Numbered from the stretch's first letter, positions 36,491-50,377 are shown. The stretch: 64,000 bases of DNA from Helianthus annuus (GCF_002127325.2 NC_035436.2:81217716-81281715); one strand, 5' to 3'. The notes: a model not told the origin generated them from the letters alone. Program-made: numbers and translations.

Positions 36491-38927
36491 TGTGACAACC
36501 CGAACTTTTAAGGTTGGCATCTTTCAGTTTTGTGATTCTGATCCCTCACTACTTCTTCTTTATACGTTCTTACTTTAGAGTGCCTGTTTTAATGCTCGTA
36601 CCTTTAATGATTTTGTTTAACGTGGTGTGTAATTGAGTTTTATAATGTGTTTAGTAGTTTGGGCCGCACCTACCATTTTAGTGCATTGGGCCATCATTGT
36701 TTTAACTATAAACTCGGCCCAACCCTTTAGTTTTAACTAACTCGGTCCAATCTCCCTTAAAGATACCCCCTTGTGTTTGCTATTCATCGGCCCAGTCCAA
36801 TAGTTATGAAACCCGACCCAATCTTCTTTCTATTCTTCTTATATTACGTAATAGTGGGGGTGGGTGTTTTAATTTACAACTTCAACAAACCTACTTCTCT
36901 AAACGTACGTGCGGCAGGAGACCCCCCCCCTTCGAGACATCATATATCAGATCGAGCTTGTTGGTTAGTAAATTCTCATGTTTAAGTTGTATTGATAATT
37001 TTGTTTGTGTGTGATCTTGATCGCATGAAAAGTGATATACATGATATTAGAGTTATGATATTAGAGTTATGATAAATATCTTATTAAAAATCCTGTTGGA
37101 TTTAATCAAGTACTACAATGATTGCCATGTATCTTAATGTGTATACAAACCCATATTCCGATTTGTTACTACTAGACTAGATAACAAAACAGGTTGTTAA
37201 TGATTTAATGGATTTTACGATGGTTTGATGATGATGTGGGTTATTTGTTTGCATAATAATAGGGTTCTTAGTGGTTAGTACATCCAGAATTACATTAATC
37301 TGCAACTAATTGATCTTGTTATGTGTGTATATGTTTGACAATATTGTGGGTGTATTGATTGCCGTCAACAAGTGTAGAGTCACATGGGCCTATCAAATTC
37401 ATGCATTCAATATTTAACTAAGGACCACTCAAGTAAATCTGATTGGACTGCACAACCATATTATGTGATTATCTTACTTTGGTGAAACCCCAAAAGTATA
37501 ATAAGTGTTTTGGTTTTGTCGAGTAGCATAGGACAGATGGTAGTATAATGATGATGATATGAAACTGTTAGGATTTGTAGGCCTAGTCTCCACGGCGAAA
37601 CTTCATGTCGACGAAACACCAGGTCGATGAAACTCCTTGGTGTTTCGTCGCCCATCTGTTTTCTGATGATCTGGAGGTTTCGTCACATGCACTGACAGAC
37701 GAAACTTGTGGAGTTTCGCCACTCCCTTTCCGAGTTTCGTTACACACCTCTACACGACGAAAGTTAGAGTTTCGCCACACTTGAACCAACGAGCAACTTT
37801 GATGTTTCTATAGATGGTGATATGTATTTTTCATGATAATAAAAGACACTGTTATCCCTCCCTGTTAAATATATCGGTGATAACTAAGGATGCTAGGGAT
37901 ATGAAGCTAATCCATGAACCGACATTATATATATATAAATGTAGTAAATGGCGGCCATGTGTGTGGGTGTTTGAAGTCTCAATCGAACCAAAACATGTGC
38001 AATATGTGTGAGGATGTGTGCATAGGAATGAAGAACCGATTGTGTGCATGTGATATTGGAAATGTGTGCCATGCATGTTCAATTTATGCGTGTGAATGTG
38101 TGCATAGACTTGAAGAAATGATTGTGTGCATGTGGTGTTTGAAACATATACATGTAAATGAGGGTGATTATGATTTCAATCAAATTAGTTAGTGATAGAC
38201 TAATATTATTCGATAAAACTGATGAAATGTTTGTAGAAACTCATCGGGTTGTTTGTTTATAATCAAGCATTGCTGGTTAATGAATGATTTGCTGTTACGC
38301 ATGATTGCATTATTGGATAACTGTTACGTGATACGAAACCAAACACTTCCTATAATACTTTACGATAAATGCTAATGAACCCGTGTGTTGCATGATTAAC
38401 GATTACAAACTGTATAAGTATAAGTGTTGTACTTGTATGCTACTTATATAACGTGTACGTAAAATACGTGACGAACATGACTAATAAACTGATTATATTT
38501 GATAAACATGGTAGGGTTTGGCTGATCAACTTGGAGCGGGTAACATAACATAACATAACATACCGAGCAAACCAAGGTGAGTTCACACTCTTAAGGCATG
38601 GGATTCCCGGTGGGTTGGGAATGGGATTAAGAAGCTAAGATGAAACCTGTATATTCACCACTAATAGACTACATTAAACCTGCGTATTCTCGGATTGGGA
38701 AGAACACGTACCTCCGTCCTCGGATTGGGAAGGACGCCTACACTAAGCCTGCGTATTCTCGGATTGGGAAGAATACGTACCTCCGTCCTCGGATTGGGAA
38801 GGACGCCTACATTTAACCTGCGTATTCTCGGTTGGGAAGGACGCCAATATATATAACTAGTCTAGTGGTTTACAACATGGGGTAGCCCCCACTGGTTATG
38901 GTTTGGGAAAAACAAGGAATTGGTTAA
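36491..38927 (+). repeat. Tekay-array LTR 3, 3'-truncated
   Basis: Matches LTR 2 up to GGAATTGGTTAA, then changes at 38928 to unrelated sequence. It retains the hairpin block (37583-37778) and minisatellite. The last ~280 bp including the GTGTGACA end are missing. Confidence 0.85.
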
Positions 38928-40246
38928 GCAGCACCTGAAACATGTGTAAAAATAGGTACGTCAGCATAAGAATGCCTGTGAGATACATAGGTTTTATTGA
39001 TTTTAGGATTCATGACTTAGAAGTTTAAAGAAAATGTTTTAAGAAAAGTAGTTATGATCCTTGAAAAAGGTTTTCTTTTATAAATCATTTGTAAGAAATC
39101 AGATGATGTAAAATAATAATACATAGGAAATTGAATAAGTAAATAGAATAAGTTTGTATAAAAACATATTGTTTAAAAAAACAATATTTTGATAAAAAGA
39201 TTCATAGTATATATAAAAGTATACTTTGGTCTTAAGAAAGTCGAATAAGTAATATATTAAAATATATTTCAGTTTCAAAACCATTAACCCAAGTGTACTA
39301 AATAACGCCACGGTATGTAAAGCGATGAAAACACTTATATATAAGAAGTACCAACAGCGTATCTACCATGTTTTCATCACATTACACCCGTCCCGTTATC
39401 TAAACACTAACCAAAAGCCAGTCATTAAGTAAATAGTATATTAACCATACTTTAGTTGGTAAAATAAATAAGTTTTCAGTAGTATATCAAAAGTATACTT
39501 TGGATTTATAAATAACATATTAAACTATGTTTTGGTTTGAAAATAACATATTAAAACTATGCTTTGGATTATGAAGATAACATATCAAACTATGTTTTAA
39601 CGATTAACAAAATATATGTTGGTTTTGTACAATATCCCATATGAGAGCATATCAAACTATACTTTTGGGTGTATAACTTAATATACAAAAATAATGTGAT
39701 TTAAGAATTCATTCAGACCTAGTGCATCAAAATACACCTTTGAGACTATAGAAATACCACAAAGGCAATCCCTATTTGGATGGAGCAACAAATTGGTTTC
39801 AGACATTCCATGACAACAGGAATGGGGTGTCAAATCCTATAGCGCTATATCATACTACCAACCGGTCTGGTGAACAAAAATAAGTACTATTCCAACAATT
39901 TATTTTATAATCTTTGAAAAATCGGTATTTAAACCATAAATAATCATTTAGTTTGTCAAAAGATAAGTATTAACATGTATAATCAATTATACTTTGAAAT
40001 CATGAAAATAACAGATAGGTACACATGCTTCACCCCAAAACATTTAAAAACCGTAAAAGAGGGGACTATGTACTCACTTGAGAGTGCTTAGAAGTCTTGA
40101 ACAACTACCAAGCAAGCTAGAGGGAGCACGGAATCAAACGACACCTAATTATTGATAACTACATAAATAAACCGGACCTAAATCGGGAGATTGGATAGTA
40201 TGAGGTCTCGTGAACCAAATGAGCGTGGAAACTCATATGATATGGT

Positions 40247-42140
40247 CTAACAAGGCCTACATACTAAAATGAAACCTATCCTAAGTGATTTCGACCCATT
40301 ATGATCCATTAAGGTAGCTTACGCTACTTTAACGCGTCGCGCGCGCAATGCGCGTTCGAGACGTCTAACTAGCCCTATGACAAGTATTATATGCCTTAAC
40401 ATGTTTAAATATGTTACACAGTCAGTTATGTGACAAAAATTTAGGTTACATATGCTTAAATATCAATTATGCATAAAAAGGGCATTTTGGTAATTTTCCT
40501 AATGCATATAAACTACCTATCATACAACCGCTTAAACTAGGTGACCAAAAGGTATAACCTCGGAAGGTTATTCCCTAGGCAACTATGGTCACTAAACATG
40601 TTTGGTCGGATCCTAATGATCGACCAAACGGGTCGGGTTCGAAAGTATAAGCGATTGTTTAGATCGCTTACCTTACGACCCTACATAAGCACTAATCTAA
40701 AAAGTGACGTGCTAAACATGCTAGAACATGTTTAGTTAAGTTAGAAAACAGGTTTGGTATTAAAACAAACGGTTTTAATACCCTAGAGTAGTTTGGTTAC
40801 AAAATACGCGAGAAAACGCATTTTGGCCGAAACTACGACTCGTCACTGAGCCTAGATAACGTGGTAATCAGTAGGTATAGTCACTAGGGACTATAACCAT
40901 CGTGATTACGCTCACGTTATGAAGTTCAAACGAACTTCGCATTGACCATATACTGGTCAATGCAGAAAGTCAAACGCAGTTTGACTTTAACGATAAAAAC
41001 GAATGAAAAACGCGAAAGAATACTTACAGAAGGTCCCCGCAAGATTTGAACCCGATTCTCTCTCAGGTAGGAAGCATATACTTCCACTTAGAAAGCTTGA
41101 ATCAGATTCAAATGTGAGGAATGAATGAAAACATGGTGGGTATTTATAGGAAATCTAGAACCGTTAGGATCGTTCATCATAAAACGAGCTTCGATCTCAT
41201 CCGTACACATGTGCCCATGGTTTTGTGAAACCATGGGAGCCCATAGTTTCATTAAAACCATGTGCAAATGAGGGGAACAGCTGGAAAAAGCTGGAATTTA
41301 GATTTTTCATTTTGGTCCCTTCCTAAGATAACTATGGCAGAATGTCAATTTTGGTCCCTGAACTTCAGAAACATGCGTTTCGGCTTATTTTTGACACGTT
41401 TAAGCCCCGTTAACCTCATTTCAAGGCTCTAAAATGAAGTTAAAGTATATGGAACTCAAAACATGTTCAAAAATATGTCGGATGTCGGTTCGTTTGGTCG
41501 TACGGTTGCGTTGTTCGGTTAATTACGACAGAAGTCGTAACGAACGCAAAAACGATCCAAATCAAGCGACGAATGGAATTTTCTTGTGCCAAACACTAAA
41601 ATAAAATATTTTAATGCTTACATAAATTTTTAGATGTCCGGATATATTCAGAACGTAAGATATGCGCGAAAATGCAAACTTATGCACTTTTTGACGCTTT
41701 TAGTCCCTGAATGACCAAAAGTTTATTTTTGCAAACCAAACACCTCAAAGCCTATTTCTAAGCTATGTAAAGGATATTTAGGAATATTTAACTTATGATC
41801 AAGTTCCGGAAGGTTCGTTACTATACGAATCGGTATAGTTTCGCAGTTTGACACAATTAATCCCTGCGATCGAACAAACTTGATTTCAACACACCAAACC
41901 ATCCAAAACTTATTTCTAAGTTATATGGAGGTTATTTAAGGTATGTTAAGCCTATTTCACTATTATGGAGTGTTGGTTGCATTAAACTGGTTATATTTAC
42001 GCATCAGTGCGCGTATAACCTTCCAGAAAGCGATTTAGAGCTTGAAATTGGACAAGAATTGATATTGCAAATGATGCACATATTTTTACAAACCCTAAGT
42101 ATGAAATACAATATTTCATGGGTTTGGCATTTGTTTGATG
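40247..42140. repeat. 1.9-kb duplication, first copy
   Basis: Begins AACAAGGCCTACATACTAAA and ends near GGCATTTGTTTGATG. Shares TAGCTTACGCTACTTTAACG, ACGCTCACGTTATGAAGTTC and TATGCGCGAAAATGCAAAC with the second copy (42166-43185 and 50383-51314). The copies differ at many places, so the duplication predates Copia B. Confidence 0.8.
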
Positions 42141-43180
42141 ATTGAAGTGATACAAGTGTCACATTAACAAAGCCTACATTCTAAAAGGAAACCTACCCTA
42201 AGTGCTTACGACCCGTTACGACCCGTTTTGGTAGCTTACGCTACTTTAACGCGTCGTTTGCGTAAAACGCGTACGAACCGCCTAACTAGTCCTATGATAA
42301 GTAATATACGCCTTAACATGTCTAATAATGTTGCCTAATCAGTTTAGATGTCAAAATTTAGGTTACATAAGCTTAAAATGAATTTATACGCAAAAGGGCA
42401 TTTTGGTCATTTTCCTAAGGCATATAAACTACCTATCATACAACTAACTAAATGTAGTGACCATAAGGTATAACCTCGGAAGGTTATTCCCTATACAACT
42501 ATGGTCACCTAATGTGTTTGGTCAGATCCTAATGATCGACCAAACGTGTCGGGTTCGAAAGTATAAGTGATTGTTTAGATCGCTTACCTTACGACCCTAT
42601 ATAAGCACTAAACCTAAAGTGACGAGCTAAACATGTTAAAATATGTTTAACAAGGTTTGAAAACAGGTTTGGTATCAAAACAAAGGGTCTTGATACCTAA
42701 AAGTAGTTTGGTTACAAAATACACAAAAATACGCATTTTGGCCGAAACTACGACTCGTCACGATGCCTAAATAACGTGGTAATCAGTAGGTATAGTCACT
42801 ATGGACTATAACCATCGTGATTACGCTCACGTTATGAAGTTCAAATGAACTTCGTGTTGATCATAAACTGGTCAATGCAGAAAGTCAAACAAAGTTTGAC
42901 TTCCACGCTAAAAACGCGTAAAAGAAAGAATACTTACAAAAGGTCCAAGAATGGAAGTTTGACTCGATTATTCTCATGTATGAAGTGTAATCACTTCAAC
43001 TTAGAGAGCAATCAGATCAAGTGTGGGTTTTGAGTTATGAACTTGGGGGTATTTATAGGAAAACCAAGACCGTTAGGATCGTTTCTTGAAAAACGTGCTT
43101 CGATCTAGGCCGTCCAAGTATGCCCCTTGCTTTCTAAAACCATGGGAACCTCCAAATGAGCCCATAGAATGGAAAATACC

Positions 43181-43185
43181 ATTTG
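43181..43185. repeat. Target-site duplication of Copia B, left copy (ATTTG)
   Basis: ATTTG here and at 50378-50382 after the other LTR. Confidence 0.9.
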
Positions 43186-43604
43186 TGTAGGATCGTTTGC
43201 ACGACCAAAACGAGTCATTCAGAAGAGTTCTAATCAATACGAGAGGCGGAAACAAACGTATTGACGTTGAAACAACTTGATATACACTCTAATTGTCTTG
43301 TTTATTGATATAACAACGTTTTATAGCCTGGAGACACTTCGGCAGCACCTCGGCACCGGAATCAGATTGTTACAAATGAAATCACTAAGGCACGTATTTA
43401 TAGGCAGCTCAATTCGCACGAAACAGGTTCAAACAAAATGACCGGTTCCATTTCGTACGAAATGGATGTTCCATTTCGTGCGAAATGGCCACATCACCAT
43501 TTCGTGCGAAAGGCACAATCCTACATATTTCACATTTTCTCGAATATCGTGCCCTGATCTATCTAATCTATACAAGACGATGTCGATAGACATATGCACC
43601 AACA
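43186..43604 (-). repeat. 3' LTR of Copia B (419 bp)
   Basis: Contains the perfect 18-base palindrome CCATTTCGTACGAAATGG and the near copy CCATTTCGTGCGAAATGG. Preceded, in element sense, by a purine tract (43605-43616, GGGGGAGTC). Confidence 0.9.
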
Positions 43605-45685
43605 GACTCCCCCTTGGATGTTGACGAAGTCTTCAGTGTCGAGTCTTCAAAGTCTTCAGTCTTTATCAGTCTTCTCGCTCTTCCCGAAGTATCTGACAAT
43701 TGTAAGCATCCTCAATCTTTCTCTTTTTCTCTCTCTCTCTCTCTTTCTCTTTTCCAGGATCTCAATCTGACTCTATCTTCTCTTGATCAGATCTCTTGAT
43801 TCCTTAAGTTCATCAGCATCAGTAGCTTGTGTGTTCAGCAGGATTCAAAACTGGCTCTCTATCATTCAAACTCCCCCTTGAATGTTGATCTATAATCTGT
43901 ATCTAGATCTTGTTCTAGGATTATGACCTGGCTCACACTCTGCTCAGGCTTAGACATGGGGACCTGCACAAATCTCTACCTCAAAACATAAATTTCACAA
44001 ATTTAAAATTTGAAAAATTTATTCTATGCTTACCACATGTAGAAACAAACTCAAAACATCAATTATTATAATATGACATTTCTCAAACTATCTCAATCTT
44101 TTAACTTTACTTTTCATCTCGAACAAACTCTCCCAAACCTGTTGTTCATCATGTTTAGCACTCGGAATTTTGAAAATCAGCTTTCCAACATCAGTTGTCT
44201 AAACTAAGATGAAATAAAATCTTTTTGAATTTTCAAAAATTTATGCTAAAACACACTGAAAAACTTTTTGGATTTTTGATTTTAATAAATGCATTAAAGT
44301 TATATTTACATACAATATTTTTGTGAGTTTGTGTAAGAGGATCATATCAGTTTATGAGACAAATCACTAACACCGTTAAGCTTTAACATTTTAAGTTCTA
44401 AACGATTCACGTAGATTGTCAGTATACTAATCCATTTAAATTTTCACACAAAGTTCAACTGTTCCGAGATACGAGATTAGTGTTTTAAGCACTTAAAGTT
44501 ATTCGTGTGTACCATCTCAGAATATACTCCCGTATCCAGACTTCTATATTCAGTCTTACAGGTGAGTGTACACTAATGATATCTGTAAACGGGTAATGCG
44601 AGACCATGAGAGCTCAGGTTAGAACTTCCGTTCAGACAAAGAGATGATGGTTCGACTTTAGGTGTGTCCCATTTGGGGATCTTTTCTTCAATAGCACATG
44701 ATTAGCATTTTTCAATGTTTCATCATTTTTTATGCTGAGGGTGAGCTTTAAGATTAAATGAATGCAAAGTATTATACGAGGACTAGGCTATTGCTCCCGC
44801 AAAATCAGAAGTCCAGGTATAATACCCCAGATATATCACGCACAAAGACCTAGTATGTCAGAAATAGAAAGTCTTTCAAACAAGATTTCGGGGGTTACCC
44901 ATATATCCGAGAGATGTTTCCCAAGAGATAAGTAAGTTTGATATTTAAGTTTATATCTCGAAAACAATCTACTGAATGTATAAAAACCTACTGGCATATC
45001 GACAGTGAGATCGTTTATCACATTTGACTTTCCAAATCTTTAGCGTGCTGTGATAGTCCACTGATGTACTATCATTTCCTCTTTTTTCACAACAAAACTC
45101 ATTTTTGATTTTTTAATGTTTTTGGATTTTTCAAATTTTTCGAAAATTTTTGTATTTTCAAATTTTCGAAATTTCTAAATTTTTACCCCCCCTAAAATCA
45201 AAAATATGTTTCAATTTTTTATTTTCAAAGAAAATTTGAAAAGAAACTGTACAAATAAACTGACAACTGTTGTGAATTGCTTCAATTCGCTATCCACTGG
45301 GCTTAAACAATCAGAACTCCCCCTGACAACAAACTATTTTCCCATTATGATTTCAAAACACTTAAGTTTGTTTTAATCAAAATGGTTTTTCTGGAAAATT
45401 TATTTTGTTGAAATTCACCACTTGTAGGTTAGGGGATACATTCATCACATTGTTTCTCCAACCATTTGTATGAAAGTTAAATCAAGTTCAACTTAATGAC
45501 CTTAGTTAACCACTTGTAGGTGAAAATCCACTTGTAAGTTCACTTATCAACCAATATCACTTGTAAATCAAAATATGACAATTTTGAGTTTTACCACTTG
45601 TAGCCTTTTCAAACAAACATATTCAAGAATGATGCCGATTCCTGCTCCACGATTACCAACTTGGGAGCTCCGGCAAGTCAGGATT
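43605..45685 (-). other. Copia B 3' non-coding region replacing pol
   Basis: Purine tract at 43605-43616, then no coding signal. It shares the GAGGATCATATCAGTTT (44337), ACCGTTAAGCTTTAA (44371) and CTGATGTACTATCATTTCCT (45062) blocks with Copia A and, more weakly, C. Contains a TC-rich run at 43728-43755 and several CCACTTGTAGG words at 45418-45605. Confidence 0.7.
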
Positions 45686-48600
45686 TTAAGTAAAGAATAC
45701 AGACACCCAAGCCTGACCAGATTTGGGTGTTACCTTTTCAGTTTCACTTGGGGTTTGAACATTTATTTTTTCTTCATAAAAATCTTTCACCCCTTTGGCC
45801 TTACCCTCGGCCATTTCCCAAAAATATGTTTTACTTTTCCATTAAAAGCGTTTTCGACATCGAATTCTTTCTTTTCAGAATAGAATTGATTCGAAATCTC
45901 CACTTTACCAATCTTTGATTTTAAATTTACGGCCCTCAATGGTGGAAAGTTGACATCATCCATTGGAGGAACTGAATTATCACTTTTAACCTCAACTTGT
46001 GGCTCCTCTGACTTTGACGAGTCAGATTCATCGCCAGATTTCACATCTGTTTTCTTAGCAACCCATGTTTGGTTGTTAAGATTTACTCTTCTTTTGTAAA
46101 ACCTTTTCGAACACTCACCAACTTCATATGTTGAATTTTTAAACATTTTGAATTTTTTAGTTGGTGGTTCAGTTTTGTCAACAATTATTTCTTTAAGTTT
46201 AGAAACAACTTCCTGTTTCGTGTTTGTTGCCTTTGGACAATTCCAGGCAATGTGACCACTTCTTGACATCGGTAACATGTTCTTGTCTCCTTTCTCTGAT
46301 GAACTCCATTCTTCTCATGTTTCTGTTTTTCTGCAAAGAACGCTTTGTTCGATTGCTTCCAGAATGAGCTCTTTTCTTCTTCCTCAAAACTTGACCCTGA
46401 AACAAATATTGTTTTTGTTTTAGAAATTTTCTCATTTTTATGATTTTCTGGTGGAATAAAGCCTAAGCCTTTCTTTTTGAAATTACTGTTATGGTTTGGT
46501 TTCTTTTGAAAACAAGAACCAGAACTGTAACCCTTTTTCTTGTGCAATCTTTGTTGAACTCTTGAAGTGTACTTTTTAGGTTTTTCATTAAGGTTTACAT
46601 CTTTTATTTCAGAAATATTAATTTCTGTTAATTTGAAAACCTTTTTACTCTTTTCAATTTGAACACTTCTTATTGGAAATTCATCGTCAAAATATAATCC
46701 GTCTGAATCATTCAAAGTATATGCCACTTTGATTGTTTCGTCATTCAAATTAGATTTTGATAACAGGAATTCTTTATTGTAAACCCGTTTGACCGACGAC
46801 TTTGGACTGTCAACTGATGAACTCGAACTCTCGGATTCTGATTTTGACTCTGACTCCTCATCTCTATCGAATACCTGATCGACCACTTTCTTTATTAACT
46901 CAGACTCATGATCAGTGTCAGATGATGTGAACGTGACGTCAATGTTTTCTGGTAACTCATCAGTTGTTTCAGACTTTAATTTTATATTGACTGCCTTTTT
47001 GACTTGCTCCTCATTTGGTTTTCTGGGAATATAACCTTCCCAGATTGGAGGCGGACACTTGTTATAACTGACACTTTGTTTCTAACCAGTATCCTTTTCT
47101 TCCGTCTTCTTGTCCTGAAAAACTTCAAAACCTGCAACAGTTGGATAAATTCTATCAATCAAATAATCAGAACTTGAATAACTTTGCAGCAATCGTCTGA
47201 TTCTTTCATTTTCTATCTTTTCTGTCTCCAACTCCTGTTTCAATTTTGCACATTCTTCAGTATAATGATTGATAGCCTTCTGCTTAGACATCATCACTGC
47301 ATTCATCATGGTTAAAGCATCTTCTCTTTCTGAGTTTGTCTTTTTCAAACTATTCACCGTTCTGTTCAACACATCATACGATTCTTTCACATACTTGACA
47401 TCGAACAATAATTTTTCTTTCATCTTGTCAAGTTCACTATACTTCTCATCTTTTTCTTCACAATGTTTGCATGGTTCCAAACATTTTAAACAAGGTTTTG
47501 TGACTTCAACAATCTTTTCAACTTCAATAATCTTTTCAACTTCGACTATCTTTTCAACTTCAACCACCTTCTTAGCAACTTTGACTCCTTCAATCTGTTC
47601 AGACTTCTTTTCCTGAGCAACCTTCTTGCATTTTACCTTTTCCTGTTCTTTCGCTGCTCGCTTCTCCTTTAGTTTCTCCAATCTATCTGCAAAATAAAAT
47701 TTAAAACTTTCAGGAGATAATTGAGTTTTTCCAAAGTTTATTTGTATTTCTTCTTCATCATCACTGCTATCAATTGATGATTGATCAAAGACTGTTGTCT
47801 TTTCTGAGCTTTCTTCTAAAGAGACAGACTCTTCATCTTGATTTTTCTCATCATTAGTAAACACATCCATCCATTCCTTCATCAAATCTGGTTCTTGAAT
47901 GATCTGTGCAATGAATGCTCCAAGATTGGAATCAGCCAGAATGTATTTGTCCCAGCTAAAACCTTTTGCCATTCTTTCATCATCTTGATTAACTAGATAA
48001 GCTTTCTTCTTTCCATTTTCAATCTGATTAGCATTGGACGATGACGGTTTTTGAGCAACTTGTTGATATATAGCTTTCCGATAATAACCATTATTTCCGA
48101 ACGGATTCTGAACTCCGCCTGCTTCTCGATTGGTACATTCCCTCTTGAAATGTCCTTTTTCCCTGCATCGAAAACAAGTAACTTTAGATTTATCAAAACC
48201 TAAAGTAGAAACATTAGCATCACGAAAATCATCTCTTCCTGTAATCATCTTAAATTTCTCAGCTCTCCTCAACACACTCCCTAAACACCACTTAATATCC
48301 ATAAGCTCCATTTCCTCAGCATCGATCTGACCGTAATCCTCTCTTTTGTCAACATAGGATTTCCGATCCTTCCTGCAACCAAACCCTCATATGATTCTAA
48401 CACTGTAGCTAGTAATGTCATATGACCTTTAGCGACTTCTTCAGAGAAATTTTGACCGTTCTGAAGATGCAACGCGATGTTTCAGTGTAACACATAACTA
48501 TTACCATTATTTGAGCTTTGGAACTGATGATTTGAAGTAGTAGCATTTGGATTAACACTTGGATATGAAGAAAAACCACTGTTGCTGATTGAACTTTGAT

Positions 48601-49434
48601 TGACTGATCCGGATGAGTTTTCTGCGCTGAAAGCAGTTTGGACCTTCGGACTTGCTTCAATATTCTGAACATTCCCTTTGTAATACATCTTGATGTCTTG
48701 TTGACCACTTGGATTGTTCATTCTAGCAATCTTTTGTTGTTCAAGATCTTGTCCTTCAACTTTTTCAATGAACTGAGAAATTGTCAATTTATCATATTCT
48801 CTAGTGTTCTTTAAGATCATCAGATATGTACCCCATTCTTTCTGAGGTAAAGCATCAGCTAATTTGTCAACCCATTCTTCTCGATCCTTTTTAATATCTA
48901 ACAGTGACATTGATCGCACTAAATGACAATATCTCTCAATCAGTTTCTTTGTATTTTCACCCTGCAAGCCAGTAAACAAATCAAATTCTTTCTTTAATAA
49001 TGATTTCTTACTTCTGATCATCTCTATACTTCCCTCAAACTTAATTCTAAGTGCTTCCCAAATCGAACGTGAAGTACCATTGTGTTGAAGTAATATAAAG
49101 ATGTTTTCTTTCACAGCTTGCTGAAGTAGACTAATCATCATTTTTCTGCTTTATACATATCTATCTCTTTATCCGACAATTCAGAAATAGTTTTGTCAAC
49201 TCCCAAATCTGTACGAGGTTTAAGATACTTTTTCTCGATACATTCCCAAGACCTCAAATGATTTGCTTGAATCCAATTTTCGAACCGGTCTTTCCAACCA
49301 TAGTATTCTTCAATGCCCATCAACTTTGGAGGTTTCTGTAACATTCCTGTTTCATTTTCCATATTCACACTCTGAGCAATAGTAACAGGAGTACTCAAGG
49401 CAGTAGCAAACGCGTTGTAAAACTCTTCTTCCAT
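45686..49434 (-). pseudogene. Copia B gag, frameshifted
   Basis: Homologous to Copia A gag along its length but spread over open pieces 49138-49434, 48482-49141, 48281-48472, 47082-48311, 46185-46886 and 45787-46278. Visible parts: start MEEEFYNAFATAL; PPKLMGIEEYYGWKDRFENW near the N-terminus; SIWEALR helix region; first knuckle CFRCREKGHFKREC near 48140-48180; an acidic/Lys coiled-coil region with a VEKIVEVEKI repeat; a Ser/Glu-rich stretch. The second knuckle near 46255 is split by a one-base shift between its CYRC half and GHIAWNC half. The first break lies at an A-run near 49140. The C-terminal end near 45686 aligns with the end of Copia A gag. Not functional as it stands. Confidence 0.8.
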
Positions 49435-49945
49435 GATTCGGTTTCAAAAATTTCACAAACTCGCTTTCAAACGAACTAGTGATGATTTAAACGAAACGGA
49501 CAAGCGAAATGGCTCTTTCAAGCGAAATGACCTGGTGGACAACTTCGTACGAATTGACTTCAAACGAAATAGATGATTTCGTACGAAATGGCACAATCTT
49601 TCAAACGAAATGAACAATTTTGATAGGAAATGGATGATTTCATACGGAATGAACAACTTCAAGCGAAATGAACTACAAACTTCAATTCGTGCGAAATGGA
49701 AGGTTCAATCCGTGCGAAATGATGCTGATGTCATCCAATCGACCATGTTTCTGTCAAATTGATTAGGTTTTAGGTTAATGTTAGGTCTAATTCTTTCAAG
49801 GATTCGTTAAAACAGTGTTTTGCACGTTATATGTGAAAATTAGCCCATTTTAACCATGAAATCTTGTTAATTTTGAAAAAGAAGGTGTAGAAATCAGAAT
49901 TTTGATGAAATCAAGCTGAATTCGGTAAGAACTCTTCCTCCTGAG
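49435..49945 (-). repeat. Copia B leader with CGAAATG word array
   Basis: About 12 variants of (A/G)CGAAATG(G/A) from 49489 to 49724, including GTACGAAATGG and GTGCGAAATGG, the words that form the LTR palindromes. This is the same location as the unrelated word array of Copia A. Confidence 0.8.
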
Positions 49946-49957
49946 CTCTGATACCAC
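49946..49957 (-). other. Primer-binding site of Copia B
   Basis: TGGTATCAGAGC on the minus strand next to the 5' LTR; initiator tRNA-Met type. Confidence 0.9.
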
Positions 49958-49959
49958 TT

Positions 49960-50377
49960 GTAGGATCGTTTGCACGACCAAAATGAGTCGTTCAGAAGAG
50001 TTCTAATCAATACGAGAGGCGGAAACAAACGTATTGACGTTGAAACAGCTTGATATACATTCTAATTGTCTTGTTTATTGATATAACAGCGTTTTACAGC
50101 CTGGAGACACTTGGGCAGCACCTTGGCACCAGAATCAGATTGTTACAAATGAAATCACTAAAGCACGTATTTATAGGCAGCTCATTTCGCACGAAACAGG
50201 TTCAAACGAAATGACCGGTTCCATTCATACGAAATGGATGTTCCATTTCGTGCGAAATGGCTACATCACCATTTCGTGCGAAGAGGCTCAATCCTACATA
50301 TTTCACATTTTCTCGAATATCGTGCCCTGATCTATCTAATCTATACAAGACGAAGTCGACAAACATATGCACCAACA
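49960..50377 (-). repeat. 5' LTR of Copia B (418 bp)
   Basis: TGTAGGATCG...ACCAACA. The minus-strand TATA box CTATAAATA is at 50168-50176. Confidence 0.9.

Larger units (their letters stand above)
22920..38927 (+). mobile_element. Tekay-like chromovirus tandem array: LTR-internal-LTR-internal-LTR
   Basis: Three LTRs (22920-25068, 29354-32207, 36491-38927) and two internal regions repeat with a period of about 7.14 kb. Internal copies share the same disabling changes, for example the stop in AAGGTGTAG after the integrase, so they are duplicates of one dead element, not separate insertions. The first LTR lacks its first ~115 bp and the last lacks its final ~280 bp. Hence neither outer edge is a natural end and no target duplication is visible. 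Unequal recombination between LTRs is the simplest origin. Clade assignment rests on the integrase and the chromodomain-like C-terminus. Confidence 0.85.
43186..50377 (-). mobile_element. Copia B: older gag-only SIRE-like retrotransposon
   Basis: Same layout as Copia A: LTRs of 419 and 418 bp (43186-43604, 49960-50377), tRNA-Met primer-binding site, leader with a word array, large gag, long 3' non-coding region, purine tract, no pol. By eye the LTRs differ at about 20 positions (near 5%), so it is much older than A and C. Perfect ATTTG target duplications. The gag has several frameshifts. It belongs to a different family from A, since LTR and leader words differ, but shares the 3' region blocks and gag architecture. 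Confidence 0.88.
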
